The notes: a model not told the origin generated them from the letters alone. 22,486 bases of DNA from Rickettsiales bacterium (GCA_002690875.1 NZGH01000038.1:1-22486), one strand, 5' to 3'. Positions 1-8,390 are shown, counted from the stretch's first letter. Program-made: numbers and translations.

Positions 1-52
1 ACCGGTGTACTCGGCTTTGCAGGCCGGTGCGTAGCCTCTCCGCCACCGCACC
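1..52 (-). tRNA. tRNA-Cys (GCA), partial, cut by window start
   Basis: Read on the minus strand from 52 downwards, the sequence folds as the 5' part of a tRNA: acceptor strand GGTGCGG, T8, a D-arm with GCG/CGC stem, and an anticodon arm whose loop reads CTGCAAA. T33 is followed by GCA, the cysteine anticodon. The anticodon lies at the same linear position (33-35) as in E. coli tRNA-Cys. The variable region and the start of the T-arm (ending CCGGT) are present; the rest of the T-arm and the acceptor 3' strand lie outside the window. This is the only GC-rich stretch of the window, as expected for a structural RNA in an AT-rich genome. The first acceptor base is the complement of position 52. 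It diverges from the PCMT-like gene. Confidence 0.88.
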
Positions 53-68
53 ATTATTGTTTAATCTA

Positions 69-97
69 TTGTAATAACTATTAATACTAAATATATT
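69..97 (+). promoter_or_regulatory. Candidate sigma-70-type promoter for the PCMT-like/tolC run
   Basis: TTGTAA at 69-74 and TATATT at 92-97 are separated by 17 bases, matching -35 and -10 consensus at 4/6 and 5/6 positions. The predicted transcription start is near 104, giving a leader of about 24 bases to the ATG at 128. On the other strand, TTGACT (104 to 99) is a good -35 candidate for the divergent tRNA-Cys, but its -10 is weak. AT-rich DNA yields such matches by chance, so this is tentative. Confidence 0.28.
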
Positions 98-113
98 AAG
101 TCAATACTTAATA
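94..113. promoter_or_regulatory. Perfect 8-bp inverted repeat, possible operator
   Basis: TATTAAGT (94-101) and ACTTAATA (106-113) are exact reverse complements separated by CAAT. The repeat covers the candidate -10 and transcription start of the rightward promoter and the candidate -35 of the leftward tRNA promoter, a position where a dimeric repressor could act. The arms are AT-only except for one G/C pair, so chance occurrence is quite possible. Confidence 0.2.
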
Positions 114-127
114 CACTGTTTAATAAA

Positions 128-781
128 ATGCACGAAAAATTTTTTGAAATAGCAAGGTCTAATATGGTTAAAAACCAAATTCTCCCTAATAATGTTAAAG
201 ACAGAGAGTTAATTGATGCTTTTCTAGAAATAAAAAAAGAAGTTTTTGTTCCAAAAAAAGACATGGACCTTGTTTACAGTGATAGTGACATATTAATAAA
301 TAATGAAAGAAATATTATTAGAACATTTATAGTAGCAAAAATGCTTGATAAATGTAATTTTAAAAGAAACAACACCATATTAGTTATTGGTTGTTTAACG
401 GGATATACTTTAGCAGTACTCTCAAGACTGGTTAATTATGTTTTTGGGGTAGATAATGACAAACACCTGACACAAATTGCTAACGAAAATATAAATAATT
501 TAAATATACTAAATTGTTCTGTTTTTTATAAAAAGGATTTATCAACTGGTTTAGAAAAAAATGCACCCTACGATAAGATTTTTATTGAAGGCTCTGTTGA
601 AAAAGTTCCTGATAATTTACTTAAACAATTAAAGGATGATGGAGAAATTTTTACAGTGATTAAAAGCAAAGAAGACAACTATGTGGGTGAATTTATAAGA
701 GGTTTAAAGGTTGATTCTGGCATTTCCATTGAAAAGTTTTTTAATACTAACGTTAATGAACTGAAGGATTTCATAATCTGA
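128..781 (+). CDS. Degenerate PCMT-family methyltransferase-like protein upstream of tolC
   Basis: The 217-residue protein aligns with the protein-L-isoaspartate O-methyltransferase family. Its N-terminus (NMVKNQILPNNVKD, then EVFVP near 38-42) matches the family pattern and supports the start at 128, although no Shine-Dalgarno sequence is visible. The S-adenosylmethionine motif I is altered (ILVIGCLTGY at 84-93; canonical form VLEIGTGSGY). The family-specific GQTISQP segment is replaced by NNERNIIRTF around 58-67. A canonical PCMT is encoded at 16424-17068, so this looks like a diverged paralogue that may bind a nucleotide ligand without isoaspartyl repair activity. A PCMT-like gene directly before tolC is a recurring arrangement in Alphaproteobacteria, and tolC follows after 4 bases. 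Family assignment is good; activity is doubtful. Confidence 0.75.
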   Translation: MHEKFFEIARSNMVKNQILPNNVKDRELIDAFLEIKKEVFVPKKDMDLVYSDSDILINNERNIIRTFIVAKMLDKCNFKRNNTILVIGCLTGYTLAVLSRLVNYVFGVDNDKHLTQIANENINNLNILNCSVFYKKDLSTGLEKNAPYDKIFIEGSVEKVPDNLLKQLKDDGEIFTVIKSKEDNYVGEFIRGLKVDSGISIEKFFNTNVNELKDFII

Positions 782-785
782 GATT

Positions 786-2153
786 ATGAACATGAAAATA
801 CATTTTATTTTATTTGCATCACTTATATTTAAAATCTCAATTTCATTTGCAAATGAGGTTTATATAAATTCTGATCTATCAAAATCTTTAGGAAATTTAT
901 ATGATTATAATCCTAAAATTAAATATGAGAGAGAAATACTTAAGTCTAAGGATGAATTATTACCTAGGGCTTTTTCAAATTTTAGACCAGAAATTTCAGG
1001 TTATTATCAAAAAGGAAAGGTTGATACAAGTTCTAAAGGATTTAATATTACTTCAGATGGTATAAGAACCGAAACAAATAAAGGTGTTGTGATCTCACAA
1101 AGTATTTTTGATGGAGGAAGTAGTTTTAGTGAAATTCAAATATCAAAAAACGAAATTTATTCACAACGATTCTATTTAAAAAATGTTGAGCAAGAAGTTT
1201 TTTTAGACGGTATAAGTTTATATGCAGACCTTGCTACTGAGAATTCAAATTTAATTTTAAAAAAAAAAAATGTAGAAGTTCTTAAAAGACAATTAGAGTT
1301 AACAAAAGAGCAATTTGAAATAGGTGAGGTTACCATGACTGATGTTTCCATTTCTGAGGCGAGGCTTTCTCTTGCAGAATCTGAGAACCTAGAATCAATC
1401 AATAATCTTAACTCATTAAAAGCAAATTTTCTGTCAGTATTTGGTAAAAAACCCAATAACCCTAAAATTGAAATGCCATTAAAAAAGAGTGATCGGGAAA
1501 TAAATGATTTAAAAAAAAAAGCATTGGAAGATAACCCTAAGATAAAGGGTATCAAATTTAAAATTAAATCATTTAAAAAACAAATTCAGTCTTTAAAAAG
1601 AAAGCAACTTCCTTCAGTAAAGTTGGAGGCTGAAGCAAAAATTAATGAAGGGTATTTTAGAACTGACAGTAAAAGAGAAGTTCTCTCGGCATTTGCAAAG
1701 ATTGATATTCCTATCTACCGATCAGGATTAGCGTCCTCAGAAATAAGAGGTTTAAGAAAACAAGCAAAAGCAGAAATTGAATTATTAAAACTTGAAAGTA
1801 AAATTTTAGAATCTAACTTGATTGCAACAAAATCTTCACTAGATTATTCACTTTCTAAGATAAACGCTTTCAAAAAACAGATTGAATCTAATAAAATCTA
1901 TCTTGAGGGTCTAAAGCAGGAACTACAACTAGGCGAAAGAACTACTTTAGATGTTTTAAATGGTGAACAAGAATTGTTAGAATCATCATTAGGTCTCGTG
2001 ATGGCTTTCAAAGATTACTTTATATCATACTACGAACTTCTTTTTTATTTAGGCAAACTTAATGCAAAAGATCTAAATCTTAACGTAACTTTATTTGATG
2101 ATGAAAAAAATTATAACGAAGTGAAAGGTAAATGGTTGGATATCATTGAATAA
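786..2153 (+). CDS. tolC: TolC-family outer-membrane efflux channel
   Basis: The 455-residue protein starts with a hydrophobic signal peptide (about 1-22, cleavage after SFA-N) and then shows long amphipathic helices typical of two outer-membrane-efflux-protein repeats. One repeat spans about residues 30-215 (ending in the GEVTMTDVSISEARLSLAESE region) and the second about 230-425 (ending in GERTTLDVLNGEQELLES). The paired G-E-x-T-x-x-D-V-x-x-x-E motifs are a hallmark of TolC proteins. Trimeric TolC forms the outer-membrane and periplasmic tunnel for type I secretion and drug efflux. Length is normal for the family. An alternative in-frame ATG lies at 792. A run of 12 A at 1259-1270 encodes a KKK segment. 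The gene is 4 bases after the PCMT-like gene and 5 bases before valS, so co-transcription is likely. Confidence 0.9.
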   Translation: MNMKIHFILFASLIFKISISFANEVYINSDLSKSLGNLYDYNPKIKYEREILKSKDELLPRAFSNFRPEISGYYQKGKVDTSSKGFNITSDGIRTETNKGVVISQSIFDGGSSFSEIQISKNEIYSQRFYLKNVEQEVFLDGISLYADLATENSNLILKKKNVEVLKRQLELTKEQFEIGEVTMTDVSISEARLSLAESENLESINNLNSLKANFLSVFGKKPNNPKIEMPLKKSDREINDLKKKALEDNPKIKGIKFKIKSFKKQIQSLKRKQLPSVKLEAEAKINEGYFRTDSKREVLSAFAKIDIPIYRSGLASSEIRGLRKQAKAEIELLKLESKILESNLIATKSSLDYSLSKINAFKKQIESNKIYLEGLKQELQLGERTTLDVLNGEQELLESSLGLVMAFKDYFISYYELLFYLGKLNAKDLNLNVTLFDDEKNYNEVKGKWLDIIE

Positions 2154-2158
2154 TAAAC

Positions 2159-4768
2159 ATGTTAGATAAAAGATTAAACTTTTTAGAAATAGAAAAAAAA
2201 ATTTTGGCAAAATGGGAAAGAGAGAAACTTTTTTCATTTAAAGATTCGGATAATTCAAAACCCTACACAATAATTATGCCACCACCTAATGTAACAGGAA
2301 GTCTTCATATGGGTCATGCGTTAACTTTTACTCTTCAAGATATTCTTATCAGATTTAACAAAAAATTAGGAATGAATGTTCTTTGGCAACCTGGAACAGA
2401 TCATGCGGGTATTGCAACAGAAATTATTGTTGAGAAAAAATTAATTAAAGAAACAAAAAAAACAAAAAGTGATCTAGGCAGAGAAAAATTTTTAAAAGAA
2501 ATTTGGGAATGGAAAGAACAATCTGGAAATAAAATTGTTGAACAGTTAAAAAAACTTGGAACAGCTGTTGATTGGTCTATAAGCAAATTCACTTTAGATG
2601 ATGAATGCAGTGATGCAGTAAAAGAAGCATTTATTGAATTGTACCAAAAGGGATATATTTATCAGGATGAGAGGTTAGTTAATTGGGATCCAAAACTTCA
2701 AACTGCAATTTCAGATTTAGAAGTAAATCAAAAAGAAGTAAACGGAAGTCTATGGTTTATTAATTATGAAATAGAAGGAACTGACTCTTTCATAGAGGTT
2801 GCGACCACAAGACCAGAAACCATGTTTGGTGATGTTGCTATTGCTGTACATCCAAAAAATAAAACTTTGAAGTCATTAATAGGTAAAAGAGCTATAATAC
2901 CTCTTACAAAAAGATCTATTGATATTATTGCGGATGAGTACGCGGATCCTTTAAAAGGATCAGGAGCTGTTAAAATTACTCCTGCACACGACTTTAATGA
3001 TTTTTTAATTGGAAAAAAGCATAATTTAAATTTATTAAATATTTTTGACAAACAGGCAAAATTAAATTCTTCAGTTCCTGAAAAGCTTATTGGAATGGAT
3101 AGATATGAAGCAAGAAAATTTGTCATTAAAGTTTTAAAAGAAAATGGACAGTTAACTAAAATAAATAATAACAAAATGTTTCTCCCAGTTGGAGATAGAA
3201 CTGGTATTGTTATTGAACCAATGTTAACAAAACAATGGTTTTTAGATTCAAGAAAACTTTGCGATGAGGTTCTAAGCTTAATAAAAAAAAAAGAAATTAA
3301 ATTTCATCCTGCATCATGGATGAATACATTTAAACATTGGATAAATAATATTGAGCCGTGGTGTATCTCTAGACAAATTTGGTGGGGGCATCGAATTCCT
3401 ATTTGGTATACAGATGACGGTCATAAAATTGCAGCGAAAGATTTAAGTCATGCTAAAGTTATTTTAAAAAAAAAGCGAATTAAAGGTAACATAACTCACC
3501 AAGAGGCTGATGTTTTAGATACATGGTTTTCTTCAGCTCTTTGGCCTTTTTCAACCTTAAACTGGCCGCAAAAAAATAAAATATTATCCAAATATTACCC
3601 ATCTGATGTATTAGTAACAGGATTTGACATAATTTTCTTCTGGGTAGCAAGAATGATAATGATGGGATTATTTTTTATGAAAAAAATACCATTTAAAAAC
3701 ATATATATCCATCCTCTTGTTAAGGATGAAAAAGGTGAAAAAATGTCTAAATCGAGGGGTAATGTAATTGATCCTATTAAAATGACTGAAATTTATGGTT
3801 CGGATTCGTTAAGATTTACTCTTGCTAACCTTTCAACTCAGGGAAGAGATATAAAGTTATCAAATAAACTGGTTGAGAACAGTAGAAATTTCATAACAAA
3901 AATCTGGAATGTTGCAAGGTTTTACGAATTTAACAACTTCGCTATAGATGAAAAGTATAATTTCAAAAAGAATAAACTTCCCTTAAACAATTGGATAATT
4001 GTCAGATTAAATGAAACGAAAAGAAAAATTTTAAAAAATTTAAATGAGTTCAAATTTAACTTACTTCTTAACGAACTATATCATTTTGTATGGAATGATT
4101 TTTGTGATTTATATCTTGAGTTTTGTAAAATTTATTTAAAAGATGAAAAAAATAAAAAAGAAATTTCTAGTAATTTTAGTCAAGTATTTAAAGAAATTTT
4201 GAACTTTCTGAACCCTATAATTCCGTTTGTGACAGAAGAAATATCTCTAAAACTTAAATTTTCTAATAGTAGCCTTTTTTCAGAAACCTTGGAAAATAAT
4301 TTATTTTCTAAAAATCAAATATCAAATAAAGAAATTACTGATATTAATAAACTCATTAAACTTGTTAAAGATATAAGGGCAGAGTTTAAAGGAAAACCCC
4401 TCAATAATTCTTCATTACTCATATTTTCAAAGAATAAAATCCCATGGATTGATAATAATAATACTTTACTCTATTCGTTATTTAATTTTGACAAAATCAC
4501 TTATAAATCATTTGATCGTGAGTCTAAGTTTATTATAAGCTCCAAAATTAAATTTAATATATCAGAAGATGGTCAAACTATAATTGAAGAATCAAATATT
4601 AAAAAGAAAATTGAGTTTTATAAAAAAGAGATTATTTTTTTTGAAAAAAAGCTTAATAACAAGAATTTCATTATTAAGGCACCATTAAAAGTTGTTGATG
4701 AAAATAGGACAAAATTAAATGAGGCAAAGAAAAATTTAAAGTTCTTAAAAAAAAATGTACAAAATTAA
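2159..4768 (+). CDS. valS: Valine--tRNA ligase
   Basis: This 869-residue class I aminoacyl-tRNA synthetase charges tRNA-Val in the cytoplasm. The HIGH-type signature is seen as HMGH at residues 50-53, after PPPNVTGSL. The KMSKS loop is at 528-532 (EKMSKSRGN). The CP1 editing domain lies between them; VATTRPETMFGD and a DVLDTWFSSALWP segment are typical of ValS. The C-terminus (about 800-869) is a charged coiled coil of the ValS tRNA-binding arm type, with a KAPLKVVDE segment. It is slightly shorter than the E. coli enzyme (951). In many Alphaproteobacteria a DUF2497/PopZ gene sits between tolC and valS; here there are only 5 bases. The last 14 bases overlap the hydrolase gene. Confidence 0.97.
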   Translation: MLDKRLNFLEIEKKILAKWEREKLFSFKDSDNSKPYTIIMPPPNVTGSLHMGHALTFTLQDILIRFNKKLGMNVLWQPGTDHAGIATEIIVEKKLIKETKKTKSDLGREKFLKEIWEWKEQSGNKIVEQLKKLGTAVDWSISKFTLDDECSDAVKEAFIELYQKGYIYQDERLVNWDPKLQTAISDLEVNQKEVNGSLWFINYEIEGTDSFIEVATTRPETMFGDVAIAVHPKNKTLKSLIGKRAIIPLTKRSIDIIADEYADPLKGSGAVKITPAHDFNDFLIGKKHNLNLLNIFDKQAKLNSSVPEKLIGMDRYEARKFVIKVLKENGQLTKINNNKMFLPVGDRTGIVIEPMLTKQWFLDSRKLCDEVLSLIKKKEIKFHPASWMNTFKHWINNIEPWCISRQIWWGHRIPIWYTDDGHKIAAKDLSHAKVILKKKRIKGNITHQEADVLDTWFSSALWPFSTLNWPQKNKILSKYYPSDVLVTGFDIIFFWVARMIMMGLFFMKKIPFKNIYIHPLVKDEKGEKMSKSRGNVIDPIKMTEIYGSDSLRFTLANLSTQGRDIKLSNKLVENSRNFITKIWNVARFYEFNNFAIDEKYNFKKNKLPLNNWIIVRLNETKRKILKNLNEFKFNLLLNELYHFVWNDFCDLYLEFCKIYLKDEKNKKEISSNFSQVFKEILNFLNPIIPFVTEEISLKLKFSNSSLFSETLENNLFSKNQISNKEITDINKLIKLVKDIRAEFKGKPLNNSSLLIFSKNKIPWIDNNNTLLYSLFNFDKITYKSFDRESKFIISSKIKFNISEDGQTIIEESNIKKKIEFYKKEIIFFEKKLNNKNFIIKAPLKVVDENRTKLNEAKKNLKFLKKNVQN

Positions 4769-5525
4769 ATTTAAAGATCTAATTTTAATATCTAATAAAA
4801 AGAGAATTTCTTCAAATTTTGAAACTATTTTTTTTTTTTACGGTATAGGAAACTCTAGTGATGATTTTAATTTTTTAATCAAAAAGTTAAGTCAAAAATA
4901 TCAACTTTTAATTCCAGAGTTACCTGGTCATAACAATGATAAGTTCAATAATAAATTTTCCTTAATTAATTATACAAAATCAATTGTACTATTAATATTA
5001 AGAAATAATTTACATAATTTAGTTTTTTTTTCGCATTCAGTTGGAGGTATTATTCCTATATTGGTTGCTAAACAAATCAAACAAAAAAAAAAAATTAAAA
5101 AGTTTTTTAATTATGAAGGAAATCTTTCAGAATATGATACCGATACAATTACCAAAAAAACATTAAATTATAAAATGAATGAATTTGATAATAAATTTAA
5201 AAATTTAATTGGAATTTGTGAAGAGTCCAATAAAAAAGCAATAAGATTATGGTCAAATTCCTTAAAAAAAACATCGTCAAAAGCTTTTTATAATATATCT
5301 AAAGATACTGTTATGTTATCAAAAACAAAAATTCTCCTTCAATTTTTTAAAGTTTTTTTTAAACGAAAGTTATATTTACTGGGTTCGGATTCACTTTTAA
5401 GTTTTTCAGAGTTTGTTTTTGGTTCAGAAAGATTAATTATAAAAAATACGGGACATTTCGCCTTTTATGATGATAAAACAAGATTCTTAAATATTTTTTT
5501 AAAACTTATTTATAATTGTAAGTAA
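4755..5525 (+). CDS. Alpha/beta hydrolase-fold protein, function unknown
   Basis: The 256-residue protein has the layout of an alpha/beta hydrolase. It shows an early strand-loop (FFFYGIGNSSDDF, 26-38), an LPGH loop (56-59), a nucleophile elbow S93-H94-S95-V96-G97-G98 with Ser95 as likely nucleophile, a lid region with an EGNLSEYDTD segment (121-130), an Asp candidate at 212, and a C-terminal His234 in NTGHF. The usual oxyanion HG dipeptide reads YG, and the first Gly of GxSxG is Ser, so catalysis may be altered. It begins inside valS (14-base overlap) and stops immediately before the ilvD ATG, suggesting translational coupling. Two 12-base homopolymers occur inside it (T at 4828-4839, A at 5083-5094). 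The substrate cannot be told from the sequence. Being next to ilvD does not by itself imply a role in amino acid synthesis. Confidence 0.7.
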   Translation: MYKIKFKDLILISNKKRISSNFETIFFFYGIGNSSDDFNFLIKKLSQKYQLLIPELPGHNNDKFNNKFSLINYTKSIVLLILRNNLHNLVFFSHSVGGIIPILVAKQIKQKKKIKKFFNYEGNLSEYDTDTITKKTLNYKMNEFDNKFKNLIGICEESNKKAIRLWSNSLKKTSSKAFYNISKDTVMLSKTKILLQFFKVFFKRKLYLLGSDSLLSFSEFVFGSERLIIKNTGHFAFYDDKTRFLNIFLKLIYNCK

Positions 5526-7241
5526 ATGATAGATAAATCAAAATTACCAAGTAGACATGTTAGTGAAGGTCCAAAAAGTTCTCCGCATAGATCTTATTAT
5601 TACGCTATGGGTCTTACTGAAAAAGAAATACGTCAACCATTTGTTGGAGTTGCCACTTGTTGGAACGAATCTGCACCGTGTAATATTTCACTTTCTAGAC
5701 AGGCGCAAGCTACTAAGAATGGTGTTAAAAAGAATAGGGGAACACCAAGAGAATTTACAACTATTACAGTCACAGACGGCATAGCAATGGGTCATGAAGG
5801 AATGAAGTCATCATTAGTTTCAAGAGAAATAATTGCTGATTCTGTTGAAGTAGCTATTCGTGGTCATTGTTATGATGGTCTGGTGGGGATTGCAGGATGC
5901 GATAAATCACTCCCAGGTTTAATGATGGCTATGTTGAGGTTAAATGTTCCGTCTGTATTTTTGTATGGTGGTTCAATACTTCCGGGTAAATATAAAAATA
6001 AAGAAGTTACGATCCAAGACGTTTTTGAAGCTGTGGGAGAATACGATGCCAAGAAAATTACTGAAAAGGAGCTTTGTGATCTTGAAAAAGTGGCTTGTCC
6101 ATCAGCTGGTTCATGTGGTGGACAATTTACAGCCAACACTATGGCATGTGTAGCAGAAGCTATAGGACTTGCATTACCAGGTTCATCATCTACTCCAGCA
6201 CCATATGAATCAAGGGATGAGTTTGCTTTTGATTCAGGTTTTAGTGTTATGGAATTAATTAAAAAACAAATTAAACCAAGGGATATTGTTACCAGAGATT
6301 CACTTATAAATGCAGCCAGAGTTGTGGCTTGTAGCGGTGGATCAACGAATGCAGCTTTACATTTACCAGCATTAGCAAATGAAATAGGTATAAAATTTGA
6401 TATTTTTGATGTAGCAAAAATTTTTAAAGAAACTCCATATATTGTTGATTTAAAACCTGGAGGTAAATTTTTGGCTAAGGATCTTTATGAAATTGGTGGT
6501 GTGCCAATTATTTTAAAGTCATTGCTAGATGGAGGCTTTTTAAATGGTGATTGTCTCACTGTTACTGGAAAAACCCTCAAGGATAATTTAAAAAACATAG
6601 AAGTTGACTTTCAGTCACAACAAATAGTTTATTCAACAGAAAACCCAATATCTCAAACAGGAGGTGTCGTTGGTTTAACTGGAAATCTTGCACCCGACGG
6701 TTCAATAGTAAAAGTTGCTGGAACCAAATCATTAAAATTTAAAGGTAGAGCAAGATGTTTTGATTGTGAGGAGGATGCATTTGAGGCAGTTAGTAAAGGA
6801 AATTATTCTGAAGGGGATGTAATTGTAATTAGATATGAGGGTCCAAAAGGTGGTCCAGGAATGAGAGAAATGTTGGCTACAACAGCTGCAATTTATGGGC
6901 AAGGTATGGGTGATAAAGTTGCTTTGATCACTGACGGGAGATTTTCAGGAGCAACTAGGGGCCTTTGTATTGGACATGTAAGTCCAGAAGCTGCTGCGAG
7001 AGGACCTATCGCACTTGTTCAAGACGGTGACATTATTGAAATTGATGCAAATAAAGGTTTGATTCATTTAAATGTTAATAAAAATGAATTAGATGAAAGG
7101 AATAAAAAACTTAAAGTTAAGGAAAGTGACTTTGGGTCTGGAGCATTATGGAAGTTTTCTCAGAGTGTAGGGTCGGCGAGGTATGGTGCGGTTACTCATC
7201 CTGGAGCATTAAAAGAAAAAAAAACTTATTCAGATATTTGA
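5526..7241 (+). CDS. ilvD: Dihydroxy-acid dehydratase
   Basis: The 571-residue IlvD/Edd-family enzyme dehydrates 2,3-dihydroxy-isovalerate and 2,3-dihydroxy-3-methylvalerate to the 2-keto acids that precede valine, leucine and isoleucine. Three cysteines expected to hold a [2Fe-2S] cluster are visible: Cys52 (ESAPCN), Cys125 (GCDKS, whose Lys127 is the likely carbamylated residue) and Cys197 ([11 protein letters not shown]). [13 protein letters not shown] (81-93) and GRFSGATRG near the C-terminus are also typical. Related sugar-acid dehydratases share the fold, but overall length and motifs favour true IlvD. The ATG at 5526 follows directly on the hydrolase stop, and no Shine-Dalgarno sequence is visible, so translation may depend on the upstream gene. 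It converges with the exonuclease III gene, with 3 bases between the stops. Confidence 0.95.
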   Translation: MIDKSKLPSRHVSEGPKSSPHRSYYYAMGLTEKEIRQPFVGVATCWNESAPCNISLSRQAQATKNGVKKNRGTPREFTTITVTDGIAMGHEGMKSSLVSREIIADSVEVAIRGHCYDGLVGIAGCDKSLPGLMMAMLRLNVPSVFLYGGSILPGKYKNKEVTIQDVFEAVGEYDAKKITEKELCDLEKVACPSAGSCGGQFTANTMACVAEAIGLALPGSSSTPAPYESRDEFAFDSGFSVMELIKKQIKPRDIVTRDSLINAARVVACSGGSTNAALHLPALANEIGIKFDIFDVAKIFKETPYIVDLKPGGKFLAKDLYEIGGVPIILKSLLDGGFLNGDCLTVTGKTLKDNLKNIEVDFQSQQIVYSTENPISQTGGVVGLTGNLAPDGSIVKVAGTKSLKFKGRARCFDCEEDAFEAVSKGNYSEGDVIVIRYEGPKGGPGMREMLATTAAIYGQGMGDKVALITDGRFSGATRGLCIGHVSPEAAARGPIALVQDGDIIEIDANKGLIHLNVNKNELDERNKKLKVKESDFGSGALWKFSQSVGSARYGAVTHPGALKEKKTYSDI

Positions 7242-7244
7242 ATA

Positions 7245-8024
7245 TTAGATCGATAATTTAATCCATAATGGAATGTGATCAGAAGGTTTTTGTTTATTTC
7301 TATATTCTTTTTCAAAAAAAATTTTTTCTACTATGCCTGAAAGTTTAGGTGAAAGTAAAAAGTGATCAATCAAAAGACCATAATTTCTCTCCCAACTAGC
7401 CTTTTGATAATCCCAGAAAGAATAAATTTCTCCTGGATTGTAAAACAATCTTACAATATTAGTTAGACCAGAATGTAAAATCTCTCTAAATTTTTTTCTA
7501 GTTGATATATGTCCTAGAGCGTCTTTTTGCCATCTGTCAAAGTCTTGAACATCATCTGGATGTTCAAGTACATTGAAGTCGCCAGCAAGGATTATATTAG
7601 TTTTAGAATCAATTAGCTCTTTTATGATTTTGTGTAATTCACCATACCATTTAATTTTAAAAGTAAACTTTTCTTTGGATTCAACTGGATTTCCATTTGG
7701 AGCATAAATATTTATTAAATGTAAATTCAAATTATTTTTAATTTTTAATCCACAAATCCTAGCTTCACTTTGGAAAATACCAGAATCGAAATTAATCTCT
7801 TGAAATTCAAATTTTTTTTTTATTAAAATTGCAACCCCATATTTTCCTTTTTCACCTTTTATTACAAGATTATATTTATTTATCCCTTCAATTGAAGGAA
7901 ACTCAACATTCTGACACTTAATTTCTTGTAAAAAGATTACATCTGGGTTTAGCGAGTTTATTAATTCTAATAAGAGGTTTTCTCTCATTCGTACAGAGTT
8001 AATGTTCCAAGAACATATAATCAT
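7245..8024 (-). CDS. xthA: Exodeoxyribonuclease III (AP endonuclease family)
   Basis: The 259-residue protein belongs to the exonuclease III/AP endonuclease family, which cuts DNA at abasic sites and removes 3' blocking groups in base excision repair. The catalytic set maps well onto E. coli ExoIII: Asn7 (SWNINS), Glu34 (FLQEIK), Tyr107 (NIYAPNG), Asp149 and Asn151 (GDFNV), Asp220 (GLLIDHF), and Asp249-His250 (PSDHIPLW). Length matches the family (about 260-270). It lies 3 bases downstream of erpA on the same strand, and the two are probably co-transcribed. XthA-type enzymes are found next to erpA and dgt in many Alphaproteobacteria. Confidence 0.94.
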   Translation of the reverse strand: MIICSWNINSVRMRENLLLELINSLNPDVIFLQEIKCQNVEFPSIEGINKYNLVIKGEKGKYGVAILIKKKFEFQEINFDSGIFQSEARICGLKIKNNLNLHLINIYAPNGNPVESKEKFTFKIKWYGELHKIIKELIDSKTNIILAGDFNVLEHPDDVQDFDRWQKDALGHISTRKKFREILHSGLTNIVRLFYNPGEIYSFWDYQKASWERNYGLLIDHFLLSPKLSGIVEKIFFEKEYRNKQKPSDHIPLWIKLSI

Positions 8025-8027
8025 TTT

Positions 8028-8345
8028 TTAAACAGAAAAGGAAACTCCACAACCACAAGTAGATGTTGCCTTAGGGTTAGAAATTTTAAAATAAGATCCA
8101 ATCATATCTTCAACAAAGTCTAGTTTTGCATCATTAATAAACTCAATTGAGGTTGAATCAATCAAAATTTTAACTTCATTGAAATCAAAAACTTTGTCAT
8201 TTTTACTAATTTCATCGTCAAAATCAAATTTGTAGGAGAAACCTTGACATCCACCACCATCAATGGAAATTCTAAAAAACTTTTTTTTGTTTTTCTTTGA
8301 AACCTCAACAATTCTTTTTAGAGCAGATTTTGATATATCAAACAT
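8028..8345 (-). CDS. erpA: A-type Fe-S cluster insertion protein (ErpA/HesB/IscA)
   Basis: The 105-residue protein is an A-type carrier that passes iron-sulfur clusters to apo-enzymes. All three cluster-binding cysteines are present: Cys33 in GGGCQGFSY, and Cys97 and Cys99 in the C-terminal STCGCGVSFSV. The size is standard for ErpA/IscA. Distinguishing ErpA from IscA by sequence alone is uncertain. The ErpA choice rests on its place divergent from dgt-argS, where alphaproteobacterial erpA usually sits, with xth downstream. Likely clients in this window include the Fe-S enzyme IlvD (inference). The 45-base divergent gap to dgt must contain its promoter. Confidence 0.9.
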   Translation of the reverse strand: MFDISKSALKRIVEVSKKNKKKFFRISIDGGGCQGFSYKFDFDDEISKNDKVFDFNEVKILIDSTSIEFINDAKLDFVEDMIGSYFKISNPKATSTCGCGVSFSV

Positions 8346-8379
8346 TATACAAAAGATAAATTTATGTTAATAATAAATA

Positions 8380-8385
8380 TATAAT
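8380..8385 (+). promoter_or_regulatory. Consensus -10 (TATAAT) just upstream of dgt
   Basis: A perfect TATAAT ends 5 bases before the dgt ATG at 8391, and no Shine-Dalgarno sequence lies between them. If used, transcription would start at or within one or two bases of the start codon, giving a leaderless mRNA. No convincing -35 is seen at the right distance (TAAATT at 8357-8362). Confidence 0.35.
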
Positions 8386-8390
8386 AGATT

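Noticed and set aside
1172..1555. 127-residue minus-strand open frame inside tolC
   Set aside because: The tolC frame is conserved here (GEVTMTDVSISEA). The antisense product is a low-complexity Phe/Ser/Leu sequence typical of reversed Lys/Glu codons.
2764..3174. 136-residue minus-strand open frame inside valS
   Set aside because: It lies wholly within the valS editing domain, which has strong family motifs. It has no recognisable domain, and AT-rich antisense frames of this size are common shadows.
5526..7241. Sugar-acid dehydratase or 6-phosphogluconate dehydratase (Edd)
   Set aside because: Length, [15 protein letters not shown] and overall similarity fit IlvD better, and no sugar-acid pathway genes are nearby.
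7225..7262. Bidirectional terminator between ilvD and xth
   Set aside because: Only a 5-bp AT stem (ATTCA/TGAAT) is present, with no GC-rich stem, so it is too weak to call.
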